A stretch of 64,000 nt of DNA from Daedaleopsis sinensis. Lineage: Eukaryota > Basidiomycota > Agaricomycetes > Polyporales > Polyporaceae. Numbering within the stretch: position 1 is the first letter of the stretch; each line of letters opens with the position of its first letter. A program made the position numbers and the translations under genes. The notes below the pieces were generated by a model. The model had not been told where the DNA came from. It saw nothing but the letters and a program-made list of their open reading frames with translations, and did no database searches. Below are positions 59,889 through 64,000 of the stretch, piece by piece. The stretch is from contig CM066305.1 of assembly GCA_033807695.1 (NCBI GenBank), positions 3,410,001-3,474,000 of the forward strand, written 5' to 3'.

Positions 59889-60190
59889 CATGCTTGGGCG
59901 GTGAGTCGTCGTTCTGTGGTCACTCGGGGTCGCGCAAACGATGCAGGGATGGCTCGGAAGACGGGAATCACGCGAGAGACGGGGTCAGCGTAGAAGGACG
60001 GCGAGCGCAAGGTCCTGCTGGCGGGCTCGGGTCTGCATGAACATGCTTGGGCGGTAAGTCGTCGTTCTATGACCAGTCGAGGTCGCCGCGCGAGCGATGC
60101 AGAGATGGCTCAGAAGACAGGGGTCGCGCGAGAGACAGAGTCGGCGGACGAGGACGGAGAGCGCATATTCGGCGCGATCTACGGTCAGCG
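59889..60190 (+). repeat. 153-base tandem duplication specific to unit B
   Basis: CATGCTTGGGCGGT starts at 59,889 and again at 60,042. The two segments remain alignable over their length (TCGTCGTTCT, CGATGCAG, GGATGGCTC, CGCGAGAGAC, GACGG.GAGCGC) with moderate divergence. Unit A has a single version at about 49,980. Confidence 0.7.
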
Positions 60191-60828
60191 CGACGCACGG
60201 AAGGGACACGCACCAGGTGGGGTCGCATTCGATCTGGACGCTCGCCCAGTCTCAGCTGACGACGAGAGGCAGCACACAGAGACGTCGCAGGGGCAGAGGA
60301 GCCGAGTCGCAGACCGGAGAGCAGCAGCGGGCGCGGAGTGGCGACCTGGTGGCGACGGAGGTGGTGGCGGCAGGGAAAGAGATGCGAGAGTCGGACTGTC
60401 CTAGAATGGGCATGTAGGCGCTCACCCGTCTCACAGATGCGGCGAGCGAAGCGTGTGCTACGATCTGCAGGTAAAGTGGGACTGCTGTAGCTACTTCACG
60501 CGTGTTTCTGTCTCTAGCACTCCGAGACTCGAGTTTCGAGTGCCCTGCCTCCCGAGTCCGAGTCCGAGTCTCCCTGCTCCTCCTCCTCCCAGTGCCATCT
60601 CCCCCTCTCCCCCTCTCCTCCTCCGTGCCAGCACCGTTCGCACTCGATGTAGAACACGCAGAAAATATATTTCTCTCCTATGTACACGCAGTAGCTAGCC
60701 GTCCCACCCCCTACCATATCCCGCCCCCGCCCTCGACACCTATATGCCCTGCGCACTCCTCGACACCTATATGCCCCTGCGCACTCCCTATCTCCCGCAT
60801 TAATTCTGCGGTGGGCAATCCGCGCCCA

Positions 60829-62058
60829 TCACGGACTCCCCCGGTCCGCCCGTGCGCCCCGAACAGCGATCCCGACAAGCCGCCGGCTGTGCAGCTCGAG
60901 GTAGATCCGCAGGCCGTACTTGCGCGCCCACTTGAACGCCTGCAGGACGTACGTCCACGCCGTCCGTGCGAGGAACGGCTCCCCCGCCCACGTCTCGATC
61001 GCCCAGTAGGGCACCGGCAGCCGTATCCAGTTTAGACCCGCGCCCGCGATTTGCGCGAAATCCTGCTCGGTCTGTAGGGTACCCGAGCCCGCGTGAGATA
61101 TGCGCGTCAGAGGAGACGGAGAGGCAAAGCCGTACGATGAACGTCCTGTAATGGTCCTCGAGCTGTTGGATGCCGCCGCCCTCGCTCGTGTCGTTGAGCA
61201 TCGCGACGCTGAGCGTCCATTCGTCGACCGCCTGCCCGCCCGGGATGGCAGAGTTCGGGGTCACATTCTGGTACTTCTCGAACAGCGCGGGGACGATAAA
61301 CGGCTCCAGGACGAGCCAGCCGCCGAGGTTGACACCGCGGATCTGGTCCTTGGACGCGGGCGTGAATGACTGCGCGCGCGCGCCGTTGTTGTACGGATCC
61401 CGCGGGTCGTCCACCCCTGACGCAATGAAGAAGACAAGAGGTGAGTATCATGATGATGTCACGACGTCAGAATTAGCGGCGGTGTGGGAAGGATAGAGAA
61501 CGCACAAAATCCACCGAATGAGTTCTCGTAGGTGAAGGTCGTGCCGTCAGCCATCGTAATTGACGAACCATCGCCGCCCGTTATTGCGCCAGTGGGGGAC
61601 TCGGGGTTAGAGCCAGAGCCAGAACCGCCAGACCCACGTCCACCAGACGACCGAGAGCTCTTCTTGATGACGGTGAAGTAGACCGGAAGCACTACCGCTA
61701 GCACGATAACGACGATCGCGGCCGCTACGATGCCCAGCCAGATCAACGGCCGTCTTCGCCTGGGTGTCGACAAACCGGGAGACTTTTCGGTGAACACAGG
61801 TACGTTGGACTCGTTGCGATTTATGTCTTCCGAGAGGATCGGGCGAGGAGGCGCAGCAGAAGGAGTGGCAAGACCAACGTACGAGTTTCGTGCGGGGGTG
61901 GCAAATGGGTTCGTAGCTGGCGTAGCAGGGGTAGCAGGAATCTCCGCGATGTCGGTGGACGGAGTGTGTAGCAAGCTTTCATGCACCGGCTCCGGAGTTG
62001 GCGCGGAGGAGTCGCCGAAGGGGGAGTGGTGCGGGAGGTCTTCGTGAAAGCTGGACAT
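60829..62058 (-). pseudogene. Truncated GH5 exo-1,3-beta-glucanase, unit C
   Basis: Third GH5 5' fragment, starting at Met 62,058. It breaks at exactly the same base (60,888) as the unit B copy. It also has a 24-base in-frame deletion in exon 2 (SFTPA runs into SKDQIRG, losing LNESWDYS-region residues) and more substitutions. Catalytic Glu residues are absent. Confidence 0.85.
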
Positions 62059-62290
62059 ATCTGCCGGAGGCGAGGGGCAGGTGCACGGCCTGGACGTCCT
62101 GGACAGAGAGGGGGGGCACGAAGGTGCGAGAGAGGAGGACTTGCCGCATGCCGGGTTGAAAAACGAACGGAAGGAGGGCGGTTCCCACTCCGCAGTGGGC
62201 TATTGATAGCGGAATGCGAGTGCCGAGCGCGAAGGGGGCGATAAGATTCGGGCACATATGGAATCGAGGGCTACCGTGGCCGTCGCCGGC
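60888..62290. repeat. Partial third unit (C)
   Basis: Close match to 40,811-42,215 and 50,783-52,190. Beyond about 62,290 similarity falls and is only patchy to about 62,650 (for example the block around GACCTAGACTGCATT), then ends. This side may be the ancestral upstream flank of the GH5 gene. Confidence 0.85.
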
Positions 62291-63498
62291 GAACTTGGCA
62301 TGGATGGATCCGACCTTCGTGATCAGCGAGCAGTGAGCAGTGAGCAGTGGGAGGAAGAGTGGTGATGCTGTGCCAACCCACCTCTCGTTCCCATCTTTAG
62401 CCTACTCACGGCAGGTAACAACCGATCTTCCTCAATGAAAAGTACACTTTCCCTCCCCCCCTTAGCTCGCCGACTCACGCCGAGCAGGTCTTCTCATCCA
62501 CCTAGCCAGCGGCAGTGGGCACCACCGCATACAACGACCTAGACTGCATTCGTGAGGCCGCCTGACGCGTGTAGCCCCTTGATTGTGACAGAATGCTCAC
62601 CAACAATGCTGTGAATAGGCCATCGAATGCCGATTCCTGCAGTGCGACCTCCCAGGATCCGCTTCAAACGCTCGCAGTTTCGCCGCGCGCTTCTCGTGAA
62701 TACATAGTATGCGGGTCTATGCTACGCCAGCTCTTGTCCAATGCGTTATATGTTGGCCCCTATGTTCAGTATCAGACATACCATGTTCAGAGGGTGTTTG
62801 AGACCGAGAGAGTGGACAACGCTGGCAGGCAAGATATCGTGGAGTGAATGGAAACAAGCAGGTTGGATCCTGGTTGGATCCACCTATTTAACGAGGTACT
62901 ACTACCATTCCTATGTCAAACGGGCGCTTATGTATTTGGACTTCCGGAATCCGAATACTTCCTGACTCGGAGTCAGAAGTCACTATAAGTAGTCACTAGT
63001 TCACTAGTCAGCTCAGCTCTCTCCTCTTCCCGACTTATACAAGTTCTACAATATTGTGATGTCCCTGCTCAGGCTGTTCAAGACATACTCTGCCATCTCC
63101 AAGTGTGCAAAGCGAATGGGCATTTTTGCCACTTTTAAGCATATCCGAATTGTCGCCTGCATTACACATATCGGTGGTCGGGGCCATGCATCAGCTTTCG
63201 ATCTGTCCTGATCATCCGCGCATGTCCGTAGAACCAATACATAACCCCAATGTCTCGTCACACGACGGAAACCAGATCGAGAGCAAGATCTGTTCATGCA
63301 TCTGTGATGAGCGTACTTCCGTGTAGCCTACGCAAGCGGAGATGAAGCTCTTCTCTCGTGCTCATACTACACATTTTTCTCGTCAACGTCCAACATAAGA
63401 GGCTCGTGCCCGCGAGCGGGAGGTTCGCCGATGTCGTGATCAGCGGGCGACTGTCATGACCGGGACCATTCAACTGTACAGTCGACTTCCAACTCGCA
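62291..63498. other. Intergenic
   Basis: Contains a small AGCAGTG triplet repeat at 62,328-62,350 and the decayed end of unit C. No gene recognised before FUR1. Confidence 0.5.
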
Positions 63499-63504
63499 TA
63501 TAAG
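63499..63504 (+). promoter_or_regulatory. Candidate TATA element of FUR1
   Basis: TATAAG about 65 bases upstream of the start codon at 63,568. Confidence 0.4.
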
Positions 63505-63558
63505 CCAATCTCGACCATCCTCCGCTTCGTCGCCCGCACATACCTCTCCTGCTGCTAA

Positions 63559-64000
<442 letters not shown>

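Larger units (their letters stand above)
50783..60887. repeat. Tandem duplication unit B (about 10.1 kb)
   Basis: Second full copy of unit A, joined head to tail. The junction at 50,780-50,783 places GH5 exon 3 directly against the segment that ends each unit (CCGACAAGCCGCC). It is slightly longer than unit A because of small insertions, the largest a 153-base internal duplication near 59,890. Confidence 0.93.

Overview
The window is nuclear DNA of a filamentous basidiomycete, most likely a wood-decay agaricomycete. Genes are split by many 45-90 nt GT-AG introns, and a FunK1-type fungal protein kinase, a type II membrane GH5 exo-1,3-beta-glucanase and an agaricomycete-style signal-peptide/TM protein are present. 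There are no operons or bacterial ribosome-binding sites. All exon models were spliced by eye from homology, GT/AG sites and phase; no RNA evidence was available.

Layout. The left two thirds (1.4-39 kb) is a normal mosaic of housekeeping and accessory genes: coilin (-) divergent from SEC63 (+); a secreted class 3 lipase (-); an unrecognised protein (+); a histidine-phosphatase protein (+); a FunK1 kinase (-); a cytochrome P450 (+); glutamyl-tRNA synthetase (+); a nucleolin/NSR1-type protein (-); Rab escort protein (-) divergent from a small unknown protein (+); a secreted S10 carboxypeptidase (+); a single-pass membrane protein (-); a small secreted protein (+). Intergenic stretches hold scattered repeats, including a roughly 0.6 kb fold-back element inside coilin intron 1, a repeat pair at 10.9 and 32.5 kb, and a short telomere-like TTAGGG tract at 32.47 kb.

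The right third is dominated by a tandem segmental duplication. A complete membrane GH5 exo-1,3-beta-glucanase gene (39.3-42.0 kb) is followed by two nearly identical units of about 10 kb (40,811-50,782 and 50,783-60,887) and the start of a third (60,888 to about 62,290). Each new unit begins at the same base inside the GH5 gene, so copies 2 and 3 are 5' fragments without the catalytic residues. Between the GH5 copies lies 8-9 kb of sequence whose function I do not recognise. It contains a phase-consistent multi-exon reading frame on the minus strand, a possible spliced frame on the plus strand and minisatellite-like repeats. The window ends in the first exons of uracil phosphoribosyltransferase.

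The genes do not form one pathway. Lipase, carboxypeptidase and small secreted protein would pass through the ER translocon that SEC63 serves; GluRS and the nucleolin-like protein serve translation and ribosome assembly; coilin is a nuclear-body protein. The best leads for something new are the 10 kb amplified unit with its unknown genes, the coilin gene with its intronic fold-back element, and the single-base frameshift in GluRS.
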